64,000 nucleotides of DNA from Pycnococcus provasolii (GCA_938743325.2 OW568861.1:1-64000); one strand, 5' to 3'; shown: positions 1 to 9,527, numbered from the stretch's first letter. A program made the numbers and translations. The notes: generated from the letters alone by a model not told the origin.

Positions 1-564
1 GTTTTTTTTTGATTGTTTTTTTTGATGTTTATTTGGTTTGTTGTTTAGTGTTGTTTTTCGTAGTTTTTGATTATTGTTGGGTTTCTATTTTGTTTTATTG
101 TTTGCTGTGTTTTTTTGTAATTGTTTTGTAGTTTTTGTTATTTTTATTTGTTATTTTTTTGTTTTGGTGTATCTTTTGGTTGTCAAGTTTTGTTGTTTTT
201 ATTTGTCTGTTGTTGTTTTTGTTTTAGTGATGTAGTCGTGTTTTGTTATTTTAGAATTTTATTTGTTTTTTGTTTAGTTTTGTTTGTGTCAGATTTTTTT
301 TTGATATGTTGTATTTGCTGGTGGTTTTTTGTTGTTTTTGTTTGGTTTTTTTCGTTGGTTTTGTTTATGTTTGTTTGTTGTTTGAGTTGTTCTTTTTTTT
401 TTTTCTTTTTGCACTTTTTTGGTGTGGTAGTTTTTTTGATATAACTTTGACCAGTATATACTTTTGGTGTATTTTTTTTTATTTGTTTTTATAGGTTGTC
501 ATTGTTGTAGTTTTTTTATTTATGTTTTTGTACTATGGTTTTCGTGTTTTGTCTTGGTGATTTG
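1..564. other. T/G-rich terminal stretch outside the telomere array
   Basis: The plus strand is mostly T with G and has very little C or A. It has no recognisable gene; the short open frames are low-complexity (Phe/Cys/Val-rich) and not credible proteins. It lies to the left of a telomere array whose orientation puts the chromosome end on the left, so it sits where no chromosomal DNA is expected. It could be a misjoined contig end, a base-calling artefact of telomere reads, or a true T/G-rich terminal satellite. Confidence 0.7.
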
Positions 565-762
565 AACCCTAACCCTAACCCTAACCCTAACCCTAACCCT
601 AACCCTAACCCTAACCCTAACCCTAACCCTAACCCTAACCCTAACCCTAACCCTAACCCTAACCCTAACCCTAACCCTAACCCTAACCCTAACCCTAACC
701 CTAACCCTAACCCTAACCCTAACCCTAACCCTAACCCTAACCCTAACCCTAACCCTAACCCC
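565..762 (+). repeat. Telomere array (CCCTAA)n, about 33 units
   Basis: About 33 perfect tandem copies of the 6-bp unit (TTAGGG on the other strand) are read directly. A few degenerate units follow to about 797. The C-rich strand reads 5' to 3' into the chromosome, as expected of a left-hand telomere. The 6-bp TTAGGG unit differs from the 7-bp TTTAGGG of most plants and many green algae. Confidence 0.95.
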
Positions 763-868
763 CCCGGGAGTTATGCTAACCCTAACCCTGACCCTACTCG
801 GTTTGCACAACTTCGTGCAAACCATTCATTATTATGGACAGTGTAACCTGATCCAAGACAGAGCCTGT

Positions 869-900
869 CTTTTTTTCTGGCTGTGATCGAATGCCGCAGT
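869..900 (+). repeat. 32-bp subtelomeric repeat, inverted copy at 5929-5960
   Basis: A 32-bp stretch containing seven Ts followed by CTGGCTGTGATCGAATG is found again, exactly and in reverse orientation, at 5929-5960. It abuts the point where recognisable CobW coding sequence begins, so it marks a rearrangement boundary. Confidence 0.85.
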
Positions 901-901
901 T

Positions 902-1918
902 CCGACAGGACTTAGTCGTCGTGCTCAGCAAACTCGCCGCACGCGTCAAGGCGGGAACGCTCAAACTCGACGGCCCATCGTCATTGAAACCACGGGCATG
1001 GCGGACCCCGCGCCCGTCGCTCAGACGTTCTTCGTCGAGGACAACGTCAAGGAGTTTGCACGTCTTGACGGCATAGTCACGCTTGTCGACGCGAAGCACA
1101 TCGAGCAGCACCTCGACGAAGAAAAGGCGGAGGGCGTCGAAAACGAGTCGGTCGAACAAGTCGCGTTTGCAGATCGCCTTCTACTCAACAAGACGGACCT
1201 CGTGAGTGCCGACGACCTGGACCGGGTCGAGAAGCGACTGAAAACTATCAACGGTCAGGCGCCCATCGTTCGCTGCGAAAAGGCGAACGTCTCCGTCGAC
1301 AGCGTTCTTAACATCAAAGGCTTCGACCTCGAGAAAACGCTGGAGATGGACCCAGAGTTTTTAAACACGGACGGCGAACACGAGCACGACGACACGGTGA
1401 CGAGCGTCGTGAGCATCGTGCAGCCTGGAGAGGTGGACTTGGATCAGTTCGAGGGGTTCGTCGGAAACCTGCTGCGCAATAGGGGTGCGGACATCTTCCG
1501 CATGAAGGGCGTGATTGCCGTAGCGCACGCGAAAGAGAAGTTCGTCTACCATGCCGTGCACATGATCTTTGGCGGCAACTTCATGGACGCGTGGGCGTCA
1601 GACGAAGAGCGCGTCAGCAAGCTCGTGTTTATTGGCAAGAACCTCGACAAGGAGGAGCTCACGGCGAGCTTCCAGGGCTGCCTGGCAACGCAGGAGCTCT
1701 CCGAGAAGAAGCGCAAGATGCTGCGCTTCGCGGTAGGCGACGAGGTTGAGTGCAGGAGCGCGAAGGGATGGTGCAAGGGCAAGGTCGTCGCGCTGATGTA
1801 CCGCGAGGATTTCATGTCGCCGGGTATGGTTGCGCCATACCAGATCAAGCTCGACGAAGGCGACCTCATTTACGCGCCAGAGGATATCGACGAGCTTATT
1901 CGCAGGGCATCTTCTTAA
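902..1918 (+). pseudogene. CobW/COG0523-type GTPase, 5'-truncated and frameshifted, with extra C-terminal module
   Basis: The frame from 998 encodes 306 residues with MADPAPVAQTFF, the LVDAKH segment, the G4 motif LLNKTDLV and a CobW C-terminal domain (GNLLRNRGADIFRMKGVIAV). COG0523 proteins are GTP-dependent metal (often zinc) chaperones. The sequence upstream still reads RQDLVVVLSKL in another frame, and the IVIETTG segment of the family follows only after a shift of frame near 972-977. The N-terminal P-loop (GxxGxGKTT) is absent: coding similarity stops at about 902, against a subtelomeric repeat. After the CobW domain comes a module of about 60 residues (GDEVECR...W...PYQIKLDEGDLIYAP), a small beta-rich unit seen in many algal proteins. 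It is probably a dead telomere-proximal fragment; a start at the ATG at 998 could still give a P-loop-less protein. Confidence 0.8.
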
Positions 1919-1959
1919 GTTGCGGATTTGATTGATGGATTATCATCATCATCATCATC

Positions 1960-2100
1960 TAAGATTGCTCATGCAGTAATGGAAATAGGTTTACTTCGTA
2001 CAACGATCGTCCATTCACACACCATTTACATTCACCATTCAGCACACTCAACAACAGCGCGCTTGTACATAGTGCTGGTGATTTCGAAGCTAGCCACTAT
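1960..2100 (+). repeat. 3'-UTR-associated dispersed repeat, copy A
   Basis: It begins about 42 bp after the CobW stop. It shares CTAAGAT, the CTCATTCAGTAATGG-like start, several CCATTCA/CATTCAC words and the GTGATTTCGAAGCT end with copies at 18961-19115 (minus), 22001-22150 and 58748-58895. This copy is the most diverged. No terminal inverted repeat or coding capacity is visible. Confidence 0.8.
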
Positions 2101-2169
2101 GTTCTTTCAGCGATTCCTTGTGTGTTTTTTTTAAATAGAGATGCAATTTGTAAAGTTATCTAGTCATTA

Positions 2170-5100
2170 CTACGACGTGGTCATCGACGGGCGCAGCAAC
2201 GTCGAGCGAATGGCGCCGTCGTACCCCTTGTACTCCAACTCCAACACTTCTCTTTCCCAACCACCACCGTTCTGCTCCTCCTCGAGCACGAAGCTCATCG
2301 CGTCCGTGCTCACGTGCACACAGCCGCGTGGGCAAGCCTGCTCAAGGCGCGCACAGAAGTTCACGGAAGAGCCAAACAGGTCAAACTGCGCGCTCGTCAT
2401 CCCGACAATGCATGATTCGCACGAACCCACGTGCACGCCAATGCGCACCTGATCATTAAACATACTCACACACTGCTTCGCAAACTCAACGGCATCCAGC
2501 ACGCGACGTTTCGTGTCCCTCAGATTTTGGCTGTTGTCACGGTGATGATAGTCCTCAATCACGCCCACCGTGGCCAAGTACCCGTCGCCGATCGTCCGTA
2601 TCTTCTCCACCTTGCAGTCTGCCGCGAGGCGATCGAGCGCAACAAAGTAACGCTGCATAGCCTCGACAAAGTCAGCATTCTCCACGAATTTCCGCGTTGA
2701 ACCCACCATGTCCACGAAAATGATTGCCACCGCGTCGTGGTGGAGCGGGGCCACGGAGCTCCCCGGTTCGTCGTGCGCGGACAAGTCCTGCAGAATCTCG
2801 ATGGGAATGCTGCCTCGCAAAACATCCATCAACCGTGTCGCTCCTCGAGCGGCAACGCGGCGGGCTTTCTCGAGCGCCTCTCGAGATACACCCTCGAAGG
2901 ACCGACGCGTCGGCGCACTGTCGCCTACGTCCGGCCCGGCCATACCATCCAGGCAGGAAAGAACGTCCTCTACTCGATCCGGGTCGTCCTGGTAGGCTGC
3001 GCACGCGCTGACGAGGTCGTGCGCTTGCAGGCTCATCGCCCAGCCGCGCAACTTGTGCACAATGGCTTTGATCGACTGAGCGTCACCCCTCGTGATGGCG
3101 TCCGACAGGGCACCGTGCCGCTCCTTCAAGCCCTTCAGGACAGTGCTGTCTTCCAGAATCTCTGCCACGTCTCTCACGTCTTTAGGACTCGACGTCGATG
3201 CCACGCGACTGAGCAAGCGCTTTGTGCTACTGTTGTTGCTGCCACTTCCTAAGCTTTTGGCACTATTATCCGATGATGATGCGCCAAGCTCAATTCTCAC
3301 ATCGTCGACGCTACCAAATTCCTCTCGTTTTACCAGCTGTCGCGCCACGTTCTTCACCACGTCGCGAGACGTTTCGCACTTGTCGAAGACGTCTTCAGCG
3401 TTCAAACCACACGACGACAGAAACTCCGGCGTTCGTGTGGTTGCGGAGTTAAGTTTTGCCACCCGCGGCAAACATTGCTTAGCACGCGCCTCGTTCAGCA
3501 TCTGCACGCCGTCCATCACAGGCATGTTGTGGTCTGTGATGAGTGCATCGTAGTCGCATGTTAGCAAGCGTTCCAGACCCTCACGCCCGTTTAACGCCGT
3601 CTCTACGATCGCGTTCGGCAGCTCCTCTTGCACCCTCCGTCGGAGGTCGAACAGCTGATACATGTCATCCTCCACGAGCAGCACGCGACACTGCAACGCA
3701 TTCTTCTTCGCCGGTTCCTCCTTCGTAGCGCCATCTCCACTTGGTTGCTGCCACTCCAGCAGAGTCTCCCGCACCACGGCGCGAATACCCGGAGCCTTGC
3801 TTTGCACGGGGACAGAAGTGTACTCCAGCTTCGAAGCGGTCTCGGTATCGTATGTCAGAAGCCTCGCGAACGATGGAAGACGTCCTTCTGATTCCGCCTG
3901 GCGCAGCATCGTCGCGCCATCTGTGATGGGCATGAGTAAGTCGCTCAGCACCGCGTCGAAGGAGCTCGAACGTAGCCGCTGCAAGCCTTCATGTCCGTTC
4001 TTCGCCGTCTCTATGTCGGCGTTGGGCAACTCCTTCGTGACACGGCGCTTAAGCGCAAGAAGCTGCACCGGGTCGTCTTCCACCAATAGCACGCGAGGCG
4101 TCTTCGCCCGGGCCCCCTCTTCGTTTCGAATCTCCACAAAAAACTCCCCATTGTGAATTGAGGAATCATCATCAAATGGCACGCAAATTGAAAAGCCAAT
4201 CGCGGCGCCCTCGCCTTCCGCCGCAGGGTTCGCAGTGCACCACACCTCGCCGCCCTCGCCCTCGGCGAACGCCTTCACGGACGGCATGCCGAGACCTAGA
4301 CCAACCGCGTCCGTCTGACTCTGGTGGCCCGCCAGCCATATTTTGTCGCGCTCCTCCTCGGCCACACCCTTGCCCGTGTCGCGCACCTCGACGATCAGCT
4401 TCCCCGCCGTCAGCGAGCAATCGAGCACGATAGAGCCGCCCGGCGGCGTGAACTTCGTCGCGTTCGAGATCAGGTTGGCGATCGCGCGGTCCAGCAGGTC
4501 CACCGGCACGTACGCTGTCACGGACATCGGCATCGGGCACACGAGTCGGAGCGTCTGTTCGACCGCCTCGCACAGCGGCGCGTACAAGGATACCACGTGT
4601 GTGAAGTGTTCCTTCAGCGAGACGTCCTTAACCACCTTGGGGGCGCCCTCGTTGTGGTTGAGAGCCAAGACGTGATGCTTGATAAGCTCCGTCAACGCAA
4701 AAGCGAGCTTCATATCCGCATCCTTAGGATTCGTCAGGAGCTTCTTGATGTTCTGAAGCAGGGCGGCCAGCGGCGTCTTGAGGTCGTGGAGGATACGGCG
4801 GTTGTTCAGCTGGCGTGCGGCAGCGTCCGCTTCTTTGTTGTCGGCCACCTGCTTGGCGAGTCTCTGCTCGATGAGAAACGAATCGCGCCGCGTCCTCTCC
4901 CAGCTGTACAGAAGAAAGATGAAGGTAGACATGCCGAAAGCTTCGAATATGAGGCGAACTGCTTGATGATGTTGATGATGATGAATAGATTCCACCGCGA
5001 CGACGGCGACTGCGACGAGTCCCGCCTCTGCGAGGAAGGCGACGAACTTGTCAATGAGCAACATGCTGTAGCACCCAAAGTGTATGACGAACAATAGAGC

Positions 5101-5625
5101 GGGTGAGAACGACTTGAAATCTTCGACATCATGATGGAGTCGTGCAAAGAGGATTGGTAGTAGCAAGGCGACGAAGGCCAAACGCTTGTACGCCTGCATA
5201 GCCTTCTTGTTATTCAGAAAGAATACACGCATCACCAGTGGCGCAAGAGCGAGGAATGTGTGCGTGCAAAAAGCAGTGATCAGATTTCGCAAAGGAAGAT
5301 GTGTTTGCGGGTTTGCATAAGCGGCCAAACCGGTGAGAACCGCGATGACGTGCATGAAGCAGATGGCGTTGAGTGCCGTTTTGTTAAGTTCGTACGCATG
5401 TTCGGCGTACGTTTCGTACGTTTTCTCGTGGGAGAACACGACGCCATACTTCAAGAATCCTCCTCCTCCTCCTGAGCCTCCTGACGCTGCCGCAGACGTG
5501 AGAGGAGGGGGGTCGTTCGCAGCAGACTCCGAGCCCCCGCTACTAACCACGGGGAGAGATACCGCCGCCGCCAAGGGCTGTTGAATTCCTGGAGAAGGCG
5601 AACAGCATGGATAAGGCGGCGGCAT
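2170..5625 (-). CDS. Membrane hybrid histidine kinase with two receivers, HPt-like segment and adenylyl cyclase domain
   Basis: The protein has 1151 residues. Order: Ser/Gly-rich N-terminus; about six hydrophobic segments (82-240); HisKA with HDLKTP (His280); HATPase with N-box near 380-392 and glycine motifs DTGKG (416) and GLGLG (442); receiver 1 (511-620, phospho-Asp562); receiver 2 (646-760, Asp698); HPt-like segment HKLRG (His857); class III nucleotide cyclase (960-1140). The cyclase keeps metal-binding Asp972 and Asp1014, and Lys1008/Asp1082 at the base-specificity positions, which predict ATP rather than GTP. Asn1089/Arg1093 fit the transition-state pair. This should couple a membrane signal through His-Asp relay to cAMP. 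Algal two-component cyclase opsins have a comparable layout, but no retinal-binding lysine signature is apparent here. It has no introns and is convergent with the CobW fragment. Confidence 0.92.
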   Translation of the reverse strand: MPPPYPCCSPSPGIQQPLAAAVSLPVVSSGGSESAANDPPPLTSAAASGGSGGGGGFLKYGVVFSHEKTYETYAEHAYELNKTALNAICFMHVIAVLTGLAAYANPQTHLPLRNLITAFCTHTFLALAPLVMRVFFLNNKKAMQAYKRLAFVALLLPILFARLHHDVEDFKSFSPALLFVIHFGCYSMLLIDKFVAFLAEAGLVAVAVVAVESIHHHQHHQAVRLIFEAFGMSTFIFLLYSWERTRRDSFLIEQRLAKQVADNKEADAAARQLNNRRILHDLKTPLAALLQNIKKLLTNPKDADMKLAFALTELIKHHVLALNHNEGAPKVVKDVSLKEHFTHVVSLYAPLCEAVEQTLRLVCPMPMSVTAYVPVDLLDRAIANLISNATKFTPPGGSIVLDCSLTAGKLIVEVRDTGKGVAEEERDKIWLAGHQSQTDAVGLGLGMPSVKAFAEGEGGEVWCTANPAAEGEGAAIGFSICVPFDDDSSIHNGEFFVEIRNEEGARAKTPRVLLVEDDPVQLLALKRRVTKELPNADIETAKNGHEGLQRLRSSSFDAVLSDLLMPITDGATMLRQAESEGRLPSFARLLTYDTETASKLEYTSVPVQSKAPGIRAVVRETLLEWQQPSGDGATKEEPAKKNALQCRVLLVEDDMYQLFDLRRRVQEELPNAIVETALNGREGLERLLTCDYDALITDHNMPVMDGVQMLNEARAKQCLPRVAKLNSATTRTPEFLSSCGLNAEDVFDKCETSRDVVKNVARQLVKREEFGSVDDVRIELGASSSDNSAKSLGSGSNNSSTKRLLSRVASTSSPKDVRDVAEILEDSTVLKGLKERHGALSDAITRGDAQSIKAIVHKLRGWAMSLQAHDLVSACAAYQDDPDRVEDVLSCLDGMAGPDVGDSAPTRRSFEGVSREALEKARRVAARGATRLMDVLRGSIPIEILQDLSAHDEPGSSVAPLHHDAVAIIFVDMVGSTRKFVENADFVEAMQRYFVALDRLAADCKVEKIRTIGDGYLATVGVIEDYHHRDNSQNLRDTKRRVLDAVEFAKQCVSMFNDQVRIGVHVGSCESCIVGMTSAQFDLFGSSVNFCARLEQACPRGCVHVSTDAMSFVLEEEQNGGGWEREVLELEYKGYDGAIRSTLLRPSMTTS

Positions 5626-6539
5626 GGAAGACGTTTTTTCGGCTCAAGGAGCCAACGCGAACGCCACAGAGAGTTGAACGGCACAGACTGGTGAGCGCGA
5701 AGGGGGTGGAAAGGCTGCAAGGGGGAGGCCCCCCTCCCTCCCTCCCCGTGTGCGGTGTCAGGTAAGGTTAGGTGTCAGAAGCAAGGGGAAATGCACTCAT
5801 TTCCCCTTGTCAGAAGCGCGTTATCGCCTTATGAGGCCCGGTCCGGACTCCCCGGCTCCTCGGCTGCCCGGTTGAGAGGTTGCCCCTCCTTGAGGGTTGC
5901 GCGTGATCGGCCGGGGGATTGGGAGCGGACTGCGGCATTCGATCACAGCCAGAAAAAAAGGCTGGCTCGAAATCCCGTGAGATTCGTGAGAATCAGGCAA
6001 ATAAGGGCCTTATTATGCCTTGTTATGGCAGCGTTGCACACACTTCGTCACCTCCTCGTCACGCGATGAGGAGAGAGAGCTCACTTGATCGGAGGTTCGG
6101 TCGCCTAGGGGTTTCCTTTTCGGGTTTTAGCGTTCCGTTCAGTCAAGGGCGCTTCGCTTTACCACCCTACCCTAGTCTGATATCATGATATGCCCTTGGT
6201 TCGGTTTGACCTCCTCGTTCTACCGCACCAAAGAGTGGGAAACTAACTTTAGTCTGTCGCAACTATAGTTGCCACATTACCTAGTCATACGATTTTCGGG
6301 GTGGTCATGACGCGTCATGTGACGGTCATGACCCCGACGTCATGACGTTACCTCGTCATGACCCCCTCCTCAGAAAAAAAAGGGTTAGGACTAACCCCGA
6401 ATCCAAACCCCGAATCCGCCGCCGACCATTTTCATGGTGTTAAGGTGATTTCTGCACATCATGTGTGGAACAAAATGAGAATTGACCGTTCTCATATGCA
6501 ATTGACAGTTCGTCCGAGTCCGTGTCGTAGCCAGTCACA
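5626..6539. other. Subtelomeric intergenic stretch with hairpin and GTCATGAC palindromes
   Basis: No credible gene is present. It holds a perfect 12-bp stem with 4-nt loop (5782-5809) flanked by the 9-bp direct repeat GTCAGAAGC (5774-5782 and 5809-5817), the inverted copy of the 32-bp repeat (5929-5960), and four exact GTCATGAC palindromes at 6304, 6325, 6339 and 6355. Its base composition is unlike the gene-rich part of the window. Confidence 0.75.
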
Positions 6540-8546
6540 ATGCCAACATGGTCCTTCCAGGTTGATGGTGTTGTGGTTAAGTATGGTAAATACGTGCTAA
6601 AAATCGCGCGGGAGGCGACGCAGGGAGTGTGGCGACCGGAGATCGACATCGCGTCGGATGGCGACGGGCGCCTGAATCATCCGGACGCCGCGGTGGCGTT
6701 TTCGCTGCATCAGCCTCTTCATCTTTTGCTTCCGCTGCTGGCGGGCAAAGTCTTTTATGGCAACTTACCGTACTCGCGCCTGGAGGAGTTCCTGCGGTTG
6801 CTCAGGCGTGTCGTGGCTCGATGGCCCGACACACGGGGCACGGTGGTGGTCCCGCGGCGACCGTGGGAGCCGTGGTTCCGCAAATTTTGCGGCGGACGTC
6901 ACCCGCTGCTGCGACCGTTCCGCGCGATCGAATCGCAGTCCACGGAACTGTTCGATTTTCTCGACCCGCGGCACCGCGGCACCCGCGCAGGGGCGGGGTT
7001 GAATTCGGAACCGATCCTGCTGTGTCGCTTCGGCCTCCGATCCGTGTGCGACGCCGCGGAGGGGCAGCCGGTGGGAGCGCCGGCATTGCGGCTGCCACAG
7101 TCAATCGGCGCGGAAATGCTGGCGGACCTAGACATGCGGGCCGCGGGTTTGTCCGCGGACGAGGCGGACGCCGCTAATCCCTCCGAGGCGGTGTTTCACG
7201 CCACACGAGAGGAAACAGCGGAAGCGCAGGCTGGGGAGCACGCCGACGAGCTCAGCGACATGGAATTCGCGGAGATGCGACACCGCGTTTTTCACCGATT
7301 GGAACGCCTCATCAAAGTGTTCTGGGGCGACGTGGGCATACGACGCGCGCGGAGGTGGCTCACGTTGGACCTGGACGCGGTGCCGGAGGCGGCGACGTGG
7401 TTCCGCACAGATCGCGACGGTCGACGCCGGCATCTACGGCCGTCGCGTTTCTTCATGTGGTTACTGCTCGCACCGCGCCTGCTCGGCTCGGAAGGGGCAG
7501 AGGCCGCGCTCAACACGCTGTTTGGCTGCCGGCTACGGACAGCATCGCCGCGAGTGCAACGACAGCGCCCGTCGTTTGCGTCCAGCGTTCACGCATTTCG
7601 GGAGAGGCTCCGAAAAGAACTCGCATTTTACAAAGCTGCCGGCATCGCCGTGCCCGCCACAGAGGGCATGGCACGGTTGGTACACAGCGCCCTCGCGGTC
7701 AGGAAAGACCCCGATGACGGCAAAGCGCGTTTCTGTGTGTGGTTTAAGGCCCTAAACGATGACATGGTCGTCGAGGACTTCCACATGCCACAGCCGGAAG
7801 AAGCACTGCAGCACGGCGGGCCCGGTGACTGGGTTTTCAAGAGGGACCTCGCGAAGGCATTCCTTCAGTTAATCATGCATCCGGAGGATATACCTGACAT
7901 GGGCTTCGTCGATCCCTTTACAGGGGAGGTGTACTGCTTTACGGTGCCTATGTTCGGGCTCAGCGCCGCGCCACGGTTCTTGCACATCACGGTCCAGGCC
8001 GCGTGCAGAGCCATGGCAGTGTGCCTCCGCGCCATGGCGGCGCTCCTGGAAGGAGAGGACGACGCCGCGGCGGCGGACTTGTACGACGCTGCGGCGGCAT
8101 TACGGGCGTACGCGGACGACCACTTCTGGGCCGCGTCTCCGTTTGGGGCGACAGCCGTGCATCTCGTAACGGTCCTCGAAGGCGCTGAGCTCGGCGAATC
8201 GTTCGACGCTCTGAAAGACACGCATGCTACTCTGCTCCACAGACGGCTGCGGAGGCGCGCGGCATGTGAAGTGCGACAATCGCACTCGAGTACCCAGCGG
8301 CACCTGGTGGTGCATCCAGTGCCGCGAGTAACGCACGGTGGATCCGGTTCCAACTGTTTCGTGGGATCCGGTTCCCCGCCAGACCAGGTTCTGACACCCA
8401 CGGCGGATCCGGATCCGCAACCCCACACTCTTCTCTCGTCTCGGCCGCTGGGCGCCCGCCTGCCTGCCCCTCCGCACTCTCTCCCTCGCGCGTTGCCTGC
8501 CCCGGCGGGCGCCCCGAAAGGAGGTGGTAAAGAAAGGCGATGGTGA
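6540..8546 (+). mobile_element. Old retroelement relic with DIRS-like reverse transcriptase
   Basis: A 668-codon frame contains a reverse transcriptase region: MPQPEEAL, then FKRDLAKAFLQL, then FGLSAAPRFLH, then the catalytic YADD box. The spacing and wording (an acidic residue in the palm, GFVDP before the FGLS motif) resemble DIRS-type tyrosine-recombinase retroelements more than Ty1 or Ty3 types. An upstream segment with VVVPRRPWEPWF also fits such polyproteins. Only the RT part is recognisable and the element looks broken. The subtelomeric position and repeats on its right side suggest an old insertion. Confidence 0.6.
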
Positions 8547-8598
8547 AGACCGTTCCCGTGAATACGGGCTGACGCCCGCATACCACCTCCTTTCGGGG
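8512..8598. repeat. 18-bp inverted repeat pair
   Basis: The 18 bp CCCCGAAAGGAGGTGGTA at 8512-8529 is the exact reverse complement of 8581-8598. The right arm lies inside the first copy of a 78-bp direct repeat (8542-8619). Confidence 0.85.
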
Positions 8599-8619
8599 GG
8601 CGTTGCTGCCCTGAGAAAG
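8542..8619 (+). repeat. 78-bp direct repeat, copy 1
   Basis: It is identical over 78 bp to 8855-8932. The 235 bp between the copies contain a perfect 13-bp stem with GGG loop (8703-8731). The pair probably marks the edge of a transposon or a local duplication. Confidence 0.9.
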
Positions 8620-8702
8620 GCCCACATTTCCAGTGTTCACACGGAAATTTGGGGTTTTCTACAGGGGGCACGCCGAGAAGGGAGGTTCCCTTCACGCCCC
8701 AT

Positions 8703-8731
8703 GGAAAGGCCGCCCGGGGGGCGGCCTTTCC
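8703..8731. repeat. Perfect 13-bp GC-rich hairpin
   Basis: GGAAAGGCCGCCC (8703-8715), loop GGG, then the exact reverse complement (8719-8731). It sits between the two copies of the 78-bp repeat. No U-tract follows, so it is not an obvious terminator. Confidence 0.85.
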
Positions 8732-8854
8732 CTTGCTCCTCCTCCTTCCCGCCCGACCCGTCCGAACCTCCATCACTCTTGAGAAGAGAACGGACGGGCG
8801 ACTGACGGGGATAGGCGTAGGAGACCGGGAAGGGTCGCCGAAAAATTTTTTTTC

Positions 8855-8932
8855 GGTGAAGACCGTTCCCGTGAATACGGGCTGACGCCCGCATACCACC
8901 TCCTTTCGGGGGGCGTTGCTGCCCTGAGAAAG
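8855..8932 (+). repeat. 78-bp direct repeat, copy 2
   Basis: Exact match to 8542-8619. Confidence 0.9.
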
Positions 8933-8975
8933 CACCGCCTTGGCGCCACGCCCCAAGTCCCCAACTGGGGGTTGG

Positions 8976-9187
8976 CAGGCAGGTCCTGGAGCTTTTCGAC
9001 GGCGACCCAACCCCCGACAACGCCGCGGACAGTGACGGCATCGCGACGGCGCCGCCTCAGAAAGGGGGGAGTACGCGGCAGTACAGGTGCTCAGTGTGCA
9101 AGGCACCAGGGCACAACGCGCGGTCGTGCCCCCAGCGGGCGAAGCAGGCAGGAGTTCTTCCGCCTCCGCCCTCAAGCATGACATAGT
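8976..9187 (+). mobile_element. Zinc-knuckle tail of a transposable-element protein (relic)
   Basis: A short frame ending in TAG at 9185-9187 encodes CSVCKAPGHNARSC, a CX2CX4HX4C zinc knuckle. Such knuckles occur at the ends of Gag proteins and of some DNA-transposon proteins. It lies in the same orientation as the upstream reverse transcriptase, but a link to that element is not shown. It is a fragment. Confidence 0.5.
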
Positions 9188-9271
9188 TGCTCTCAGTCAC
9201 GAGCCTAGCAGTTGCCGCAAGACATGCGACCCCTCGACGGGTTTTAAACGAGTAACACACAGAGACAGTGT

Positions 9272-9440
9272 TGGAGATAGACTACGAGGTACTACTCAAG
9301 TTCCCCTCCCAGGCGGTCTTTCCCACAAGAGTTCCACAACTCGCTGTCTACCACACCCGACCGGCGTCTCCTGCGGACGCCAGCCGGGATGTTACTCTCT
9401 CCAATCCCGATTCGAGATAGCGGGGCTGTGGATTACAAAG
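9272..9440 (+). repeat. 169-bp direct repeat, left copy
   Basis: Identical over 169 bp to 9835-10003. The two copies flank a 394-bp segment holding telomere-like repeats and a pyrimidine tract. They could be terminal repeats of a small element or a tandem duplication; the identity suggests a recent origin. Confidence 0.9.
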
Positions 9441-9527
9441 TTAGAGAATTGTCCGTCTCTGTCGGATAATTCTGTGGCTTCGTTATCCCAGTCCCGCCCT
9501 CGCGATTGTCCGCTCCGTCTGCCCCTG

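Noticed and set aside
82-245. Rhodopsin-type sensor at the N-terminus of the kinase-cyclase (positions are residues of that protein)
   Set aside because: Membrane segments are present, but I see no retinal-binding lysine signature, so I do not call it an opsin.
535-846. Long Asn-Pro and Arg-Val repeat frames over the telomere array
   Set aside because: They are translations of CCCTAA/TTAGGG repeats, not genes.
4324-5097. 257-codon plus-strand frame
   Set aside because: Antisense shadow of the histidine kinase gene in GC-rich DNA.
7865-9184. 439-codon minus-strand frame
   Set aside because: Lies opposite the RT relic and repeats; has no family features and spans several distinct repeats.
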